From Allobogoriella alba (GTDB taxonomy: Bacteria > Actinomycetota > Actinomycetes > Actinomycetales > Actinomycetaceae), in assembly GCF_042665525.1 (NCBI RefSeq), contig NZ_JBHTCQ010000001.1:1302001-1366000 (forward strand): a stretch of DNA of 64,000 nucleotides. The letters run 5' to 3'. Positions 7,585 to 16,172 of the stretch are shown one piece after another. The notes below the pieces were generated by a model, which saw only the letters and a program-made list of their open reading frames with translations, searched no databases and had not been told where the DNA came from. The translations under genes and the position numbers were made by a program. The stretch's first letter is position 1; the number at the start of each line of letters is the position of its first letter.

Positions 7585-9617
7585 CAGGCCGTGCGCTCGA
7601 TGCCGTCCACCAGGTTCACGAGTGCCTCCTCGACCGCGGGGCGCATCGCGTCGCTGAACGTTCGGGTCAGGTGGTGCGTATCGCGGTAGACCAGCCGGTC
7701 GTCGATGACGGCGGGGCACGTCTCGTCGTTGCAGAAGTACGCGGTCAGGTCCACCCGGTCGACGCGACCGTCGTCCTCCGCCACCGTCCGCTCGGCCTGA
7801 CGGGTCGGCGCGTCGAGGCCCTCCTCGAGCGTGGTCTCACGGTTCGCCGCGCACCGCTCGGCGTCCTCCACGTGCCGCGAGAGGCAGGACATCGGCACGG
7901 CCGGCATCGTCGGGGTGTCGACCATGATGAGGACCTGGCTCTCCTGGGGCAGCCGCTCGATCGTGTGCTCGAGCGCGTCCTGCCAGTACTGCTCGCGATC
8001 CTCGGCGTCCGCGGAGTGGTGCGCGGCGTAGTTCGCCAGCATGATGACGTCCGGCGGGTCCTCGTGCAGCCGCTCGATGACGTTGTCGCGCCACTCGGCG
8101 CAGGTCGGGTAGTCGTTCGGGGAGTTCTCGGTGGCCACCGACTCGCACGAGCTCTTCGCGTTGACGTCGAGCTCGATCTGGCCGTCGTCCGCGATCGCAC
8201 GCAGCGCCGGGTGCCAGTTCGCGGCGTGGGAGTCACCGAAGAGCGCCACGGTTGGGGCGGCCGGGTCGGCGCCCTCCTGGCAGCCCGACCCGTCGTCGTC
8301 GCGCGTGTCCCGCAGGCAGCCGTCGCGGTAGATCTCCGGGTTGTCCTCCGGCGCGCTGCGGAGGTCCGGCGACATGTTCGCCGGCACGTACGGCGTGCCG
8401 GACGGGTTCGGCTGCCCGGCGTACTCCGGGGCCTCGTTGCCGGAATGGATCGGTATCCGGGCGACCGCGCCGGCGGAGGTGGCGCTCACCGCGCCGAGCG
8501 CCACCGAGGCGGCGAGCGAGACGGCGACGGTGCGGCGATGGCTGACCCGGGTGCGTGAGGGCGCGCGCCGGAACGGCGTCTCGACGAACCGGTAGCACAG
8601 GTAGGCGACCGGGACGGCCAGCGCACTGAGCGCCACCTTCAGCCACTCCGGCAGCGAGCCCTCGACCGCGGTCTGCGGGATGAGGACCATCGGCCAGTGC
8701 ACGAGGTACAGCGAGTAGGAGATCGCACCCACGAACTGCATCGGCCGGCGCTCGAGCAGCCAGGCGGGGGAGAGGCGTGCCGTCCCGCACAGGATGACGG
8801 CGGCGGTGCCGAGCACGGGCAGGAGGGTCGCCACCCCCGGGAAGCTCGTGGCGTCGGTCAGCAGGAAGCCGGCGGCCGCGGCCGCGGCGAGGCCGCCCCA
8901 CGCGGCCACCCCGCCCACCGGGCTGGAGACGCGGACCCCGCGAGAGACGGCGATGGCCACCAGAGCGCCGACGCCCAGCTCCCATGCGCGGGTCGGCAGC
9001 GCGAAGAACGCCCAGGACTCCGAGACGGACATGAGCGCCAGGCAGCCGACGAAAGAGGCGGCGACGAGCCCGCCGACGGCGGCCCACAGCGCCCAGCGCC
9101 GGTGACCCAGGAACTTGAGCACCATCGTGAGCACCACCGGCCAGAACAGGTAGAACTGCTCCTCGATGCCGAGGGACCAGTAGTGCTGGAAGATCGACGG
9201 CGCCTCGGACGCCAGGTAGTCGGTGTCCTGGACCGCGAACAGCATGTTCGGCACGTACAGCGCCGTGGCCGCCGCGTCCTGCAGCAGCCCTTCCCGCTCG
9301 AACGGCGGGATCACGAGGTACGCGACCACCATGGACACGGCCAGCACGGCCAGCGCCGCCGGGAGGATGCGCCGGGCACGGCGGGCGTAGAACGCCACCA
9401 GGTCGAGCCGGCCCTTGAGGTCCACCTCGCGCACGATGTGGGAGGTGATGAGGAAGCCGGAGATGACGAAGAAGATGTCGACGCCGACGTAGCCGCCGCT
9501 GACCCACGGCAGTCCCGCGTGGTACAGCAGGACGAGGAGCACCGCGACCGCGCGCAGCCCCTGAATGTCCGGGCGGAAGTGCGCGGTCCTGCTCTCGGCG
9601 GATCCACTTGCGGCCAT
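7584..9617 (-). CDS. OafA/YrhL-like acyltransferase with C-terminal SGNH domain
   Basis: 677 residues. Residues 1-370 form an acyltransferase-3 membrane domain with about ten spans. It opens with RPDIQGLRAVAVLLVLLYHA, which carries the essential His, followed by GGYVGVDIFFVISGFLI. Residues ~440-677 form an extracytoplasmic SGNH hydrolase-like domain with ALFGDSHAANW near residue 460 and the DxxH-type RDTHHLT near residue 640. Proteins of this fusion O-acylate cell-envelope polysaccharides: the membrane part moves acyl groups across and the SGNH part places them on the glycan. GTG at 9620 is an alternative start. It is a single-gene unit, and its envelope role fits the nearby wall-anchored protein. 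Confidence 0.88.
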   Translation of the reverse strand: MAASGSAESRTAHFRPDIQGLRAVAVLLVLLYHAGLPWVSGGYVGVDIFFVISGFLITSHIVREVDLKGRLDLVAFYARRARRILPAALAVLAVSMVVAYLVIPPFEREGLLQDAAATALYVPNMLFAVQDTDYLASEAPSIFQHYWSLGIEEQFYLFWPVVLTMVLKFLGHRRWALWAAVGGLVAASFVGCLALMSVSESWAFFALPTRAWELGVGALVAIAVSRGVRVSSPVGGVAAWGGLAAAAAAGFLLTDATSFPGVATLLPVLGTAAVILCGTARLSPAWLLERRPMQFVGAISYSLYLVHWPMVLIPQTAVEGSLPEWLKVALSALAVPVAYLCYRFVETPFRRAPSRTRVSHRRTVAVSLAASVALGAVSATSAGAVARIPIHSGNEAPEYAGQPNPSGTPYVPANMSPDLRSAPEDNPEIYRDGCLRDTRDDDGSGCQEGADPAAPTVALFGDSHAANWHPALRAIADDGQIELDVNAKSSCESVATENSPNDYPTCAEWRDNVIERLHEDPPDVIMLANYAAHHSADAEDREQYWQDALEHTIERLPQESQVLIMVDTPTMPAVPMSCLSRHVEDAERCAANRETTLEEGLDAPTRQAERTVAEDDGRVDRVDLTAYFCNDETCPAVIDDRLVYRDTHHLTRTFSDAMRPAVEEALVNLVDGIERTA

Positions 9618-9773
9618 CACCTGCGACGTTACCGAGCGCGCGAGGCGTTGTCACAAGATGGTAACGATCCGCCGTGTCGCCCATACACGCGGAACCGCGC
9701 GGATCTGCGGGTGTGAAGGTCAGGTGTTCCGTTCGTCACGCCGGGTGGCGGCGGCAGCGGTGCAGACCGGCGG

Positions 9774-10706
9774 TCAGCCCGCCGGCAGCACGGTGTTGAG
9801 CACCGGCTCGCCGGTCAGCAACCGCCGGACCTGATCGGTCACCAGGTGCGTGGCGAGCCGCTCGAACTCGTACGTGGAGCCGCCGTTGTGCGGGACCACG
9901 AGGCACCCCGGCAGGTCCCACAGCGGATGCCCGGGCGGCAGCGGCTCCGGCTCGACCACGTCCATTGCCGCTCGCAGCCGGCCGGTGCGCAGCTCGGCGA
10001 CCAGCGCGTCGGTGTCGACGACGGCGCCGCGGCCCACGTTGACCAGCAGTCCGCCGTCGGGGATCCGGGCGAGGAGCTCGGCGCCGACGAGGCCCTCGGT
10101 GGACGCCTCGTGCGGCAGCGTGACCACCACGACGTCCGCCGTCCGGAACAGCTCCGGCAGGTCCTCCGGGCCGTGCACCCGGCGCCCGTCGGGCGCCGTG
10201 CGTGCCCGGGAGGCGGTCACGGTGACCGCGGCGGGCGCGAAGGGCTCGAGGCGCCGCACGACGGCGGAGCCCACCCCGCCGTGGCCGAGCACGAGGACCC
10301 GGGCACCGTGCAGCGAGCCGGTGAAGTAGCCCTGCCAGGTGTGTGCGCGCTGCTGGGCGTGCGCGCGCGGCAGGTCTCGCAGCGCGGCGAGCACGAGGGC
10401 CAGCGCGAGCTCCGCCGTGGCGTCCTCGATGGCGCCGCGGGAGTTCGTCACCGTCGCGCCGGGCGGCACGTGCGGCACGATCCACTCGTACCCGAGGGAC
10501 AGCAGGTGGACGTGCCGCAGGCCCGGCACGGCCGACGGCAGCGGGAAGCGCTCGGGGGACGTGGGTCGTTCGGTGACGAGCACGTCCGCGGCCGGCGGAG
10601 CGGTGCCGGAGTCGATGTGCCAGACCACCACCTGCAGCGCCGGATGCTCGACGGCGAGCGGCGCCAGCGCATCGGCGAGGCGCTGGTCCGGGACGAGGAC
10701 CCGCAC
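9774..10706 (-). CDS. NAD(P)-dependent 2-hydroxyacid dehydrogenase
   Basis: 310 residues of the D-isomer-specific 2-hydroxyacid dehydrogenase superfamily. The NAD-binding fold carries VLGHGGVGSAV near residue 145. The catalytic region has LLVNVGRGAVVDTDAL (Arg), the DVVEPEPLPPGHPLW segment (Glu), and the usual His is replaced by VPHN in a slightly shifted position. It reduces a 2-oxoacid or oxidises a D-2-hydroxyacid in the cytosol. The GTG start at 10706 lies 1 bp after the aminotransferase stop, within TGAGGTG, so the two are translationally coupled. A shared job such as handling the 2-oxoacid released by the aminotransferase is plausible, but substrate is not evident. Confidence 0.83.
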   Translation of the reverse strand: MRVLVPDQRLADALAPLAVEHPALQVVVWHIDSGTAPPAADVLVTERPTSPERFPLPSAVPGLRHVHLLSLGYEWIVPHVPPGATVTNSRGAIEDATAELALALVLAALRDLPRAHAQQRAHTWQGYFTGSLHGARVLVLGHGGVGSAVVRRLEPFAPAAVTVTASRARTAPDGRRVHGPEDLPELFRTADVVVVTLPHEASTEGLVGAELLARIPDGGLLVNVGRGAVVDTDALVAELRTGRLRAAMDVVEPEPLPPGHPLWDLPGCLVVPHNGGSTYEFERLATHLVTDQVRRLLTGEPVLNTVLPAG

Positions 10707-10707
10707 C

Positions 10708-11601
10708 TCAGGCCGTCCTGGCGCGCAGCCGCTCGAGGAGCTCCGCGTCCAGCTCCGGGTACCGCGGGAGGGGGCGGCCGTCCAGCTCGACCACGGGACT
10801 GATCTGCTGCCCGCTGGAGACGAGCCAGAGCCCGTCGGCCTCGTCGAGCTCCTCCTGCCGGACCAACCGGTACTCGGTGGTCCGGCCGGTCTCCGTGAGG
10901 ATGCTGAAGAGGTCGTCCTGCGTGGTGCCCGCGAGGATCCCGATGTCGGTGCGTGGGGTGATGAACACCTCGCCCCGGCGCAGCACCACGGTGGAGCGGG
11001 GTGCCTCGAGGACGTAGCCGTCTGAGGAGACGAAGATGACGTCGTCCGCGCCGCGGCGGGCCGCCTCGCGCAGCGCGGCCATGTTGACGGCGTAGGAGAC
11101 GGTCTTGGCGCCCTGCAGCAGCCAGGGCGAGGTCTGCGCGACGTCGCTGCGGTAGCCCCGGTCGAGGCGCACCACCTTGATGCCCCGGCCCGAGCCGTCG
11201 AGGCTGCCGGACCCCTCGAAGGCGTGCGCCCACGCCGTCGGGGTGCCGTCCCCGCCCTCGATGCCGCGGGTGAGGACCACCTTGACCAGCAGGAAGGGTC
11301 CCGGGTCGTGCCGCTCGATGGCCAGGCGGACGGCGTCCTCGACCGCGCCGAGGTCGAGCTCGGGCAGGTCGAGCATGGTGGCGGAGCGCTGCAGGCGCCG
11401 CAGGTGCGCCTGGAGGGCCTGCGGTCGGCCCCCGACGACGCCGACGGTCTCGAAGACGCCGTCGCCACGCGTGATGCCGAGGTCGAGCACCGTCACGGCG
11501 GGCGCGGTCACGTCCGCGAGGCGTAGGCGACCCGCCGGTGCGGGGGTCCCCGGCGGCAGAGGCGTCACCGGATCGATGCGGACGAGGACGGGCTGGCTCA
11601 C
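10708..11601 (-). CDS. PLP-dependent class IV aminotransferase / aminodeoxychorismate lyase-like
   Basis: About 297 residues with fold-type IV PLP signatures: ITRGDGVFETVGVV near the N-terminus, the PLP lysine in QGAKTVSYAVNM, and the EAPRSTVVLRRGEVFITPR segment where related enzymes bind phosphate. The LLAGTTQ-like region (GILAGTTQDDLF) is also typical. Members include branched-chain or D-amino-acid aminotransferases and 4-amino-4-deoxychorismate lyase. The Q-G-A-K-T-V context resembles the lyase/D-amino-acid group, and I cannot choose. The start is uncertain: GTG at 11601 (used, VSQPVLVRIDP) has AGGAAG 10 bp upstream; a start at 11667 would add 22 low-complexity residues. The gene is coupled to the hydroxyacid dehydrogenase downstream. 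Confidence 0.8.
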   Translation of the reverse strand: MSQPVLVRIDPVTPLPPGTPAPAGRLRLADVTAPAVTVLDLGITRGDGVFETVGVVGGRPQALQAHLRRLQRSATMLDLPELDLGAVEDAVRLAIERHDPGPFLLVKVVLTRGIEGGDGTPTAWAHAFEGSGSLDGSGRGIKVVRLDRGYRSDVAQTSPWLLQGAKTVSYAVNMAALREAARRGADDVIFVSSDGYVLEAPRSTVVLRRGEVFITPRTDIGILAGTTQDDLFSILTETGRTTEYRLVRQEELDEADGLWLVSSGQQISPVVELDGRPLPRYPELDAELLERLRARTA

Positions 11602-11691
11602 GGTGGCACCACTTCCTGGCGGGTTCTCGGCGGCGGTCGGCGCGGTGGTCGCGCTCCGCGCCGCCACTCCTGATCGTAGGGTCGGCAGCCG

Positions 11692-13971
11692 CTAACCCAT
11701 CGTCGGTGGCCGGTCGACCGTCAGCTCCGGAACCGGTCCGGCGAAGGCCTCGACCTGGACCAGTGCGAGCTGTCCGGTACATGCCTGGCTCAGGCGCGAC
11801 GTGGGGCGGTCGGCCGTCAGCACGTTCGGGTTGCCGTGCCGGCAGAACGTGGGATCGCCTGGGTCTGGGTCGTACCACGCGCCGGTCGAGAGCTGCACCA
11901 CGCCCTCACGAACCCCGTCGTCGACGACCAGGCCAGCCAAGGCGCTGCCCCGGTCGTTGAAGAGGCGCACGACATCGCCGTCGCCGAGCCCGCGGTCGCT
12001 GGCGTCGCGGGGATTCATCCGGACGGGCTCGCGCCCCGAGACCTTTGAGGCTTGGCTGTGCGCACCGACGTCCAGCTGGCTGTGGAGCCGCGTACGCGGC
12101 TGATTGGCGATGAGCTGGAGGGGGAACTGCGCCGCTGCCGGGCTGCCGAGCCACTCGCTCGGCTCGAGCCACCGGGGATGTCCAGGGCAGTCGTCGTATC
12201 CGAAGCCATCGATGACCTCCGAGAACACCTCGATCCTCCCGCTCGGCGTGGTGAGGCGATGGACCTGTGGGTCCGTGCGGAAGTCGGCGAGCAGTATCTG
12301 CTCCGGATCAGGCACGGGTACCTCGATGTAGTCGGATTCCCAGAACGTCTGGAAATCCGGCACGTCGTGCCCGTCGGCGAGTAGCTCGCGGCGCCACTCC
12401 TCGTAGAGGTGTCGGAGCCATTCGGCACTCGTCCGACCTTCGGTGAACGACTCCGCCGTTCCGAGACGTTCGGACAGCGCCGCGAAGATGTCGTAGTCGT
12501 CGCGTGCCTCGGCGTGAGGCACCGTGAGCGCCTTCATCGGCATGAAGACCCGATCGTTCTCGCCGCAACCGAGATCGTCCCGCTCGATTGTCATCGTGGA
12601 CGGCAGCACAACGTCGGCGTGCCGTGCGGTCGCCGACCAGAACGGGTCGTTCACGACCACTGTCTCCGGGCGAGAGAAGGCCTGCCGGAGCCGTGCAAGA
12701 TCCTGGTGGTGGTGGAACGGATTCCCGCCGCTCCAGTAGACAAGACGGATGTCCGGATAGCGCAGTCGCTGCCCGTTGTAGTCGAAGTCGGCGCCGGGGT
12801 TGAGCAGCATGTCGGCGACCCGTGCCACGGGAATGAACTCGGGTACCGGGTTCCGCCCCTGTGGCACGTGCGGTACGTGGAGCCGGGCAGCGGTTCCGAC
12901 GCTGGCGGTCGACCCGTAGCCGTGACCGAACCCGCCGCCAGGAAGGCCGATCTGGCCAAGCATGGCGGCCAGGACGATCCCCAGCCACAGGGGCTGTTCG
13001 CCGAACTCGGCACGCTGCAACGACCAGCTGACGGTGATGAACGTTCGGGCTGACGCCATGTCCCGGGCGAGGTCCCGGAGCCGCCCCGCCGCGACACCGG
13101 TGAGCTGTTCTGCCCACTCCGGACTCTTGGCTACCCCGTCGACATCCCCCCGCACGTACGCGATGAACCGGTCATAGCCGACCGTGTACTGCTCCAGGAA
13201 GGCGCGATCGGCCGATCCTTCGCCGTCGAGAACGTGCGCAAGCGCCAGCATGAGTGCTGCATCGGAGCCGGGACGTGGTGCGATCCACTCGGCCTGCGCT
13301 TCGGCGGGCGAGTCGTCGCGAAGCGGGCTCACCGAGACGAATCGGCAACCTCTGCTCCGTGCCTGAGCGATCCAGGATCGCGTGTCGTGGCGGGCGACCC
13401 CGCCCGGTGAGATCGCCGAGTTCTTCGGCGAGATCCCACCGAACGCCACGACGAGCTCGGTGTTCCTCGACACAACGGTCTTCGCCGTCGAGCCGTCACG
13501 GATCTGCGACCACGATCCGATCACGTGGGGAAGCAGAACCTGCGACGCGCCGAGGCTGTAGCTGTTGACCGACCGTACGTAACCACCCAGGCAGTTCAAG
13601 AAGCGGTGCACCTGGCTCTGCGCATGGTGGAACCGTCCCGCGCTGGACCAGCCGTAGGAGCCGCCGTACACCGCTCCCGCGCCGTGATCGCCGTACACGC
13701 GCGCGAGCTCGTTCGCCAACCGGTCCAGCACCTCGTCCCAGGCGACGGGGACGTAGCGATCCTCACCGCGGCCGGGGGTGCCCGGCCCGTCCTCGAGCCA
13801 GCCGACGCGCACGTGCGGGCGGTCGACCCGGGCCGGGTGGTGCTGTGCCGAGGCGATGTTGTCGAGGAGCGGTGTCGGCTCCGGGTCCTCACGCCACGGA
13901 CGCACCGCGGTCAGTCGGTGCCCGTCCGTGGCGGCCTCGAACGCACCCCAGTGGGAGAGGTGAGGGGTCAT
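11692..13971 (-). CDS. Molybdopterin-dependent S/N-oxide reductase (BisC/TorZ type)
   Basis: 759 residues, typical for the cytoplasmic biotin-sulfoxide / DMSO / TMAO reductase branch. It lacks a Tat signal and an N-terminal Fe-S cysteine cluster, as BisC does. The molybdenum ligand is expected in VYGGSYGWSS (Ser105), followed by RFHHAQSQVHRFLN. Molybdopterin-binding stretches include WSGGNPFHHHQDL and, near the C-terminus, HSQLDVGAHSQ plus RMNPRDASDRGLGDGDVVRLFNDRG. It would reduce a sulfoxide or N-oxide such as biotin or methionine sulfoxide, using Mo-bis-MGD. Third-position GC is a little lower than in the neighbours. It is divergent from the GntR gene, whose putative operator lies 112 bp from its start, so control by that regulator is possible. 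Confidence 0.88.
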   Translation of the reverse strand: MTPHLSHWGAFEAATDGHRLTAVRPWREDPEPTPLLDNIASAQHHPARVDRPHVRVGWLEDGPGTPGRGEDRYVPVAWDEVLDRLANELARVYGDHGAGAVYGGSYGWSSAGRFHHAQSQVHRFLNCLGGYVRSVNSYSLGASQVLLPHVIGSWSQIRDGSTAKTVVSRNTELVVAFGGISPKNSAISPGGVARHDTRSWIAQARSRGCRFVSVSPLRDDSPAEAQAEWIAPRPGSDAALMLALAHVLDGEGSADRAFLEQYTVGYDRFIAYVRGDVDGVAKSPEWAEQLTGVAAGRLRDLARDMASARTFITVSWSLQRAEFGEQPLWLGIVLAAMLGQIGLPGGGFGHGYGSTASVGTAARLHVPHVPQGRNPVPEFIPVARVADMLLNPGADFDYNGQRLRYPDIRLVYWSGGNPFHHHQDLARLRQAFSRPETVVVNDPFWSATARHADVVLPSTMTIERDDLGCGENDRVFMPMKALTVPHAEARDDYDIFAALSERLGTAESFTEGRTSAEWLRHLYEEWRRELLADGHDVPDFQTFWESDYIEVPVPDPEQILLADFRTDPQVHRLTTPSGRIEVFSEVIDGFGYDDCPGHPRWLEPSEWLGSPAAAQFPLQLIANQPRTRLHSQLDVGAHSQASKVSGREPVRMNPRDASDRGLGDGDVVRLFNDRGSALAGLVVDDGVREGVVQLSTGAWYDPDPGDPTFCRHGNPNVLTADRPTSRLSQACTGQLALVQVEAFAGPVPELTVDRPPTMG

Positions 13972-14082
13972 GACGGTCAGACTAGAGGCAGCGGTGGAGC
14001 CCGGGACGTCAGCGGGTGCTCAGGCGCTGAGACGCCGGCTGTCATCGGATGGCGCTCACTCCAGGCCCGCGACCAGCTCTCC

Positions 14083-14096
14083 GATACGATCGGATC
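14083..14096. promoter_or_regulatory. Putative GntR operator upstream of the regulator gene
   Basis: GATACGATCGGATC matches 13 of 14 bases of the perfect palindrome GATCCGATCGGATC found at the operon promoter (15076-15089). It lies 29 bp before the GntR start and between divergent genes, a position suited to autoregulation. Function inferred from the shared motif. Confidence 0.6.
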
Positions 14097-14125
14097 ATTC
14101 GGCGGTGCTTCGAGAGTAGGGACCG

Positions 14126-14833
14126 ATGGGGGAGCGCGGGGCAGATGCAGAGTCTTCCAGCAGCACGGGACGAGGCCACCGTCGCTCGATCCCGCTTGCC
14201 GAGCAGGTGTACCAGACTCTGCTGACCCAGATCCTCTCGCCGAAGCTGTCACCTGGCGAGCGGCTCACGATCGACGCCATGTCCCGGTCGCTCGGCGTGT
14301 CGCAGACACCCATTCGCGAGGCATTGCACCGGCTCGACAACGAGGGGCTGGTCGTCCGTACCCACATGTCTGGTTACCGGGTTGCGGAGCCCATGACTCG
14401 CGACGAGTTCGAAGAGCTGATCGACATGCGACTCGTCCTCGAGCCCGCGATTGCGCGCCGAGCGGCGGAACGTGACGATCCCGACGCCCTCGCGGACCTC
14501 CGTGACCTGAACGCGAAGATGGTCGTCCCGGCGGCCGAAGGACAGGGGTCCGGGTATGCGGTGTTCGCGCGGCTCGACGCAGGGCTGCACGACCGCATCG
14601 CGCAGGCCGCCGGGAACCGCGTCATGCGCTCCGCGCTGACCCGCCTCCACACGCACGTCCAGCTCTTCCGCCTCAACTACACCGTCCAGATCACGTCGCT
14701 GGCGATCGAGGAGCACAGCGCGGTTCTCGACTCGATCGGTGCCCGCGACCCGGACGGTGCCGCCGATGCGATGAGGGCCCACATCCTTGCATCGGCGGAA
14801 CGATTCCGCGCCGGGTATCCGGAGGACGTCTAG
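14126..14833 (+). CDS. GntR-family transcriptional regulator (FCD/FadR subfamily)
   Basis: 235 residues. The N-terminal winged helix (about residues 20-85) has LAEQVYQTLLTQIL...LSPGERLTIDAMSRSLGVSQTPIREALHRLDNEGLV, the GntR signature. The C-terminal all-helical FCD domain (about 95-230) has the MRLVLEPAIARRAA entry helix and metal/effector positions such as DAGLHDRIAQAAGN and EEHSAVLDSI. Such regulators usually repress a catabolic operon until a carboxylate or sugar-acid inducer binds. Near-identical palindromes in front of this gene and of the operon beginning at 15432 indicate autoregulation and control of that operon. It has a TAGGG ribosome-site-like run 5 bp before ATG. Confidence 0.92.
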   Translation: MGERGADAESSSSTGRGHRRSIPLAEQVYQTLLTQILSPKLSPGERLTIDAMSRSLGVSQTPIREALHRLDNEGLVVRTHMSGYRVAEPMTRDEFEELIDMRLVLEPAIARRAAERDDPDALADLRDLNAKMVVPAAEGQGSGYAVFARLDAGLHDRIAQAAGNRVMRSALTRLHTHVQLFRLNYTVQITSLAIEEHSAVLDSIGARDPDGAADAMRAHILASAERFRAGYPEDV

Positions 14834-15039
14834 CGGTCACCGCGCTGCCGGAGGGAGCCGCCACTGGCGCGACGTCTACGCCAGATTCCGTCTAGCTCCT
14901 GGCGTCAGGGTCTCGCCGGAACACCGGCGACGAACGGCCCGGAGAACTCGCTCCCAGCGCCGGACCTGACCGGTGCCTGACGGACCGGCAGCCTCCAGGA
15001 CCGGGTGTCTTGACACGCGGTGGGCGCGCTCGTCCGCGC

Positions 15040-15069
15040 TTGACACTCCCGGAGTGCCGGCCATAGCGT
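15040..15069 (+). promoter_or_regulatory. Promoter of the RraA/HIBADH/ABC operon
   Basis: TTGACA at 15040-15045 and TAGCGT at 15064-15069 are separated by 18 bp, a good actinobacterial housekeeping-type promoter. Transcription would begin near 15076, exactly at the palindromic operator. A second TTGACA at 15010-15015 lacks an obvious partner. Confidence 0.65.
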
Positions 15070-15075
15070 CGGATA

Positions 15076-15089
15076 GATCCGATCGGATC
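15076..15089. promoter_or_regulatory. Palindromic operator for the GntR/FCD regulator
   Basis: GATCCGATCGGATC is a perfect 14-bp palindrome placed at the expected transcription start, 7 bp after the -10 element. A 13/14 copy sits before the GntR gene. The position is that of a repressor site. Confidence 0.65.
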
Positions 15090-15431
15090 GGATTTTGGAG
15101 GAGTGCGACGGCGTGGTCGCAGAGACAGGCAGCACGAGCAGCTCGAGGCGGCTTCCACTTGCCGCGCTCCGGGGACCTGAGCGGGCCGCCGTACGCGCCG
15201 AGAACGTGCGCACGTCGGCCAGGTCCGACGTCCCGCCGACGCGGGGATCCTGCACGGGGAGGTCTCCGGGCCGGTGGCCCCGTCGTCCGACGCAGAGGAG
15301 GCCGTCGCTGCGACGCACGGCTTCGTCCCCCACATCTTCGGTGGTGTGACGCAGCCCGGAGTTGGACGTGGGGGCGCCGCCGGATGGTGACCAGCTCTCG
15401 GAGATGCCGGGAGCGAAAGGAAGGATGAGGA
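15090..15431 (+). other. Long leader before the operon, with a startless open stretch
   Basis: About 340 bases lie between the inferred transcription start and the first gene. I see no convincing gene. One frame is open from 15181 to TGA at 15388-15390 without a usable start codon. Its last part reads AEEAVAATHGFVPHIFGG, which vaguely resembles the AhpD/carboxymuconolactone-decarboxylase signature (GfvPniF). It may be a gene remnant or chance. No riboswitch fold was recognised. The region 14834-15039 upstream holds only a weak TGGCG/CGCCA hairpin (14864-14882) after the GntR gene. Confidence 0.35.
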
Positions 15432-16148
15432 ATGGATTACGCGGATATCAAGAAGTTGTACGACGGCCTGCGTGTCTCCGACGTCCGGGACGGGATGGAC
15501 TGGATCGGGCTGTTCAGCAAGGGCAGCGTTCACCGGGACATCCGCCCCCTGTTCGACGGCGCCCGGCTGGCCGGGCCGGCCCTGACGGTCCGGCTCGCGG
15601 CGAGCCACATCCAGGCTCCGCCCGTCACCCCGGACGAGTACACCGACTGGGCGCGGAACCACTGGTACAAGGAGAAGCACATCGAGCCCTACGTCTCCGA
15701 GATCCAGCAGGGTGACGTCGTGGTCATCGAGGCCCCGGACCTCGGCGTCGGCCAGCTCGGCTCGTTCAACACCTTGAACTTCTACGTGCACGGTGCCCAG
15801 GGCGTGGTCAGCTCCGGCGGCGTGCGGGACACCGACGAGTGCCGCCTCCAGCAGGTGCCGATCTTCACCCGCTTCATCAGTCATTCGATGACCCAGGGTC
15901 GTATCGAGTACGTCGAGCACAACACCCCGATCACCGTCGGCGGGGTGCGCGTCAACCCCCGCGACCTGGTGGTGGGCGACGGTGACGGCGTCATCGTCGT
16001 CCCCGAGGAGCACATCGAGGAGGTTGCCAAGTACGCCCGCCAGGAAGCGGACAACGACAAGCGCGGCCGCCGCCGGATGTACGAGCAGCTCGGGTGGGCA
16101 CCGGATGAGACGGTCCAGGTCGATGCGCCCGTCGCCACCCAGAACTGA
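15432..16148 (+). CDS. RraA-like / 4-hydroxy-4-methyl-2-oxoglutarate aldolase-family protein
   Basis: 238 residues. The core holds DVVVIEAPDLGVGQLGSFNTL, then QGVVSSGGVRDTDECR, a variant of the G-G-x-R-D substrate and metal site of the RraA/HMG-aldolase fold, followed by VRVNPRDLVVGDGDGVIVVPEEH, the family hallmark. Members of this family are divalent-metal class II aldolases that cleave pyruvate from branched 4-hydroxy-2-oxoacids; others are RraA-like regulators. As the first gene of a catabolic operon, an aldolase or lyase is favoured. AAGGAAGGA precedes ATG at 15432. The family's older label, demethylmenaquinone methyltransferase, is a misnomer. Confidence 0.82.
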   Translation: MDYADIKKLYDGLRVSDVRDGMDWIGLFSKGSVHRDIRPLFDGARLAGPALTVRLAASHIQAPPVTPDEYTDWARNHWYKEKHIEPYVSEIQQGDVVVIEAPDLGVGQLGSFNTLNFYVHGAQGVVSSGGVRDTDECRLQQVPIFTRFISHSMTQGRIEYVEHNTPITVGGVRVNPRDLVVGDGDGVIVVPEEHIEEVAKYARQEADNDKRGRRRMYEQLGWAPDETVQVDAPVATQN

Positions 16149-16172
16149 CCTCGGTCGGTAAGGAGCGTCCCC

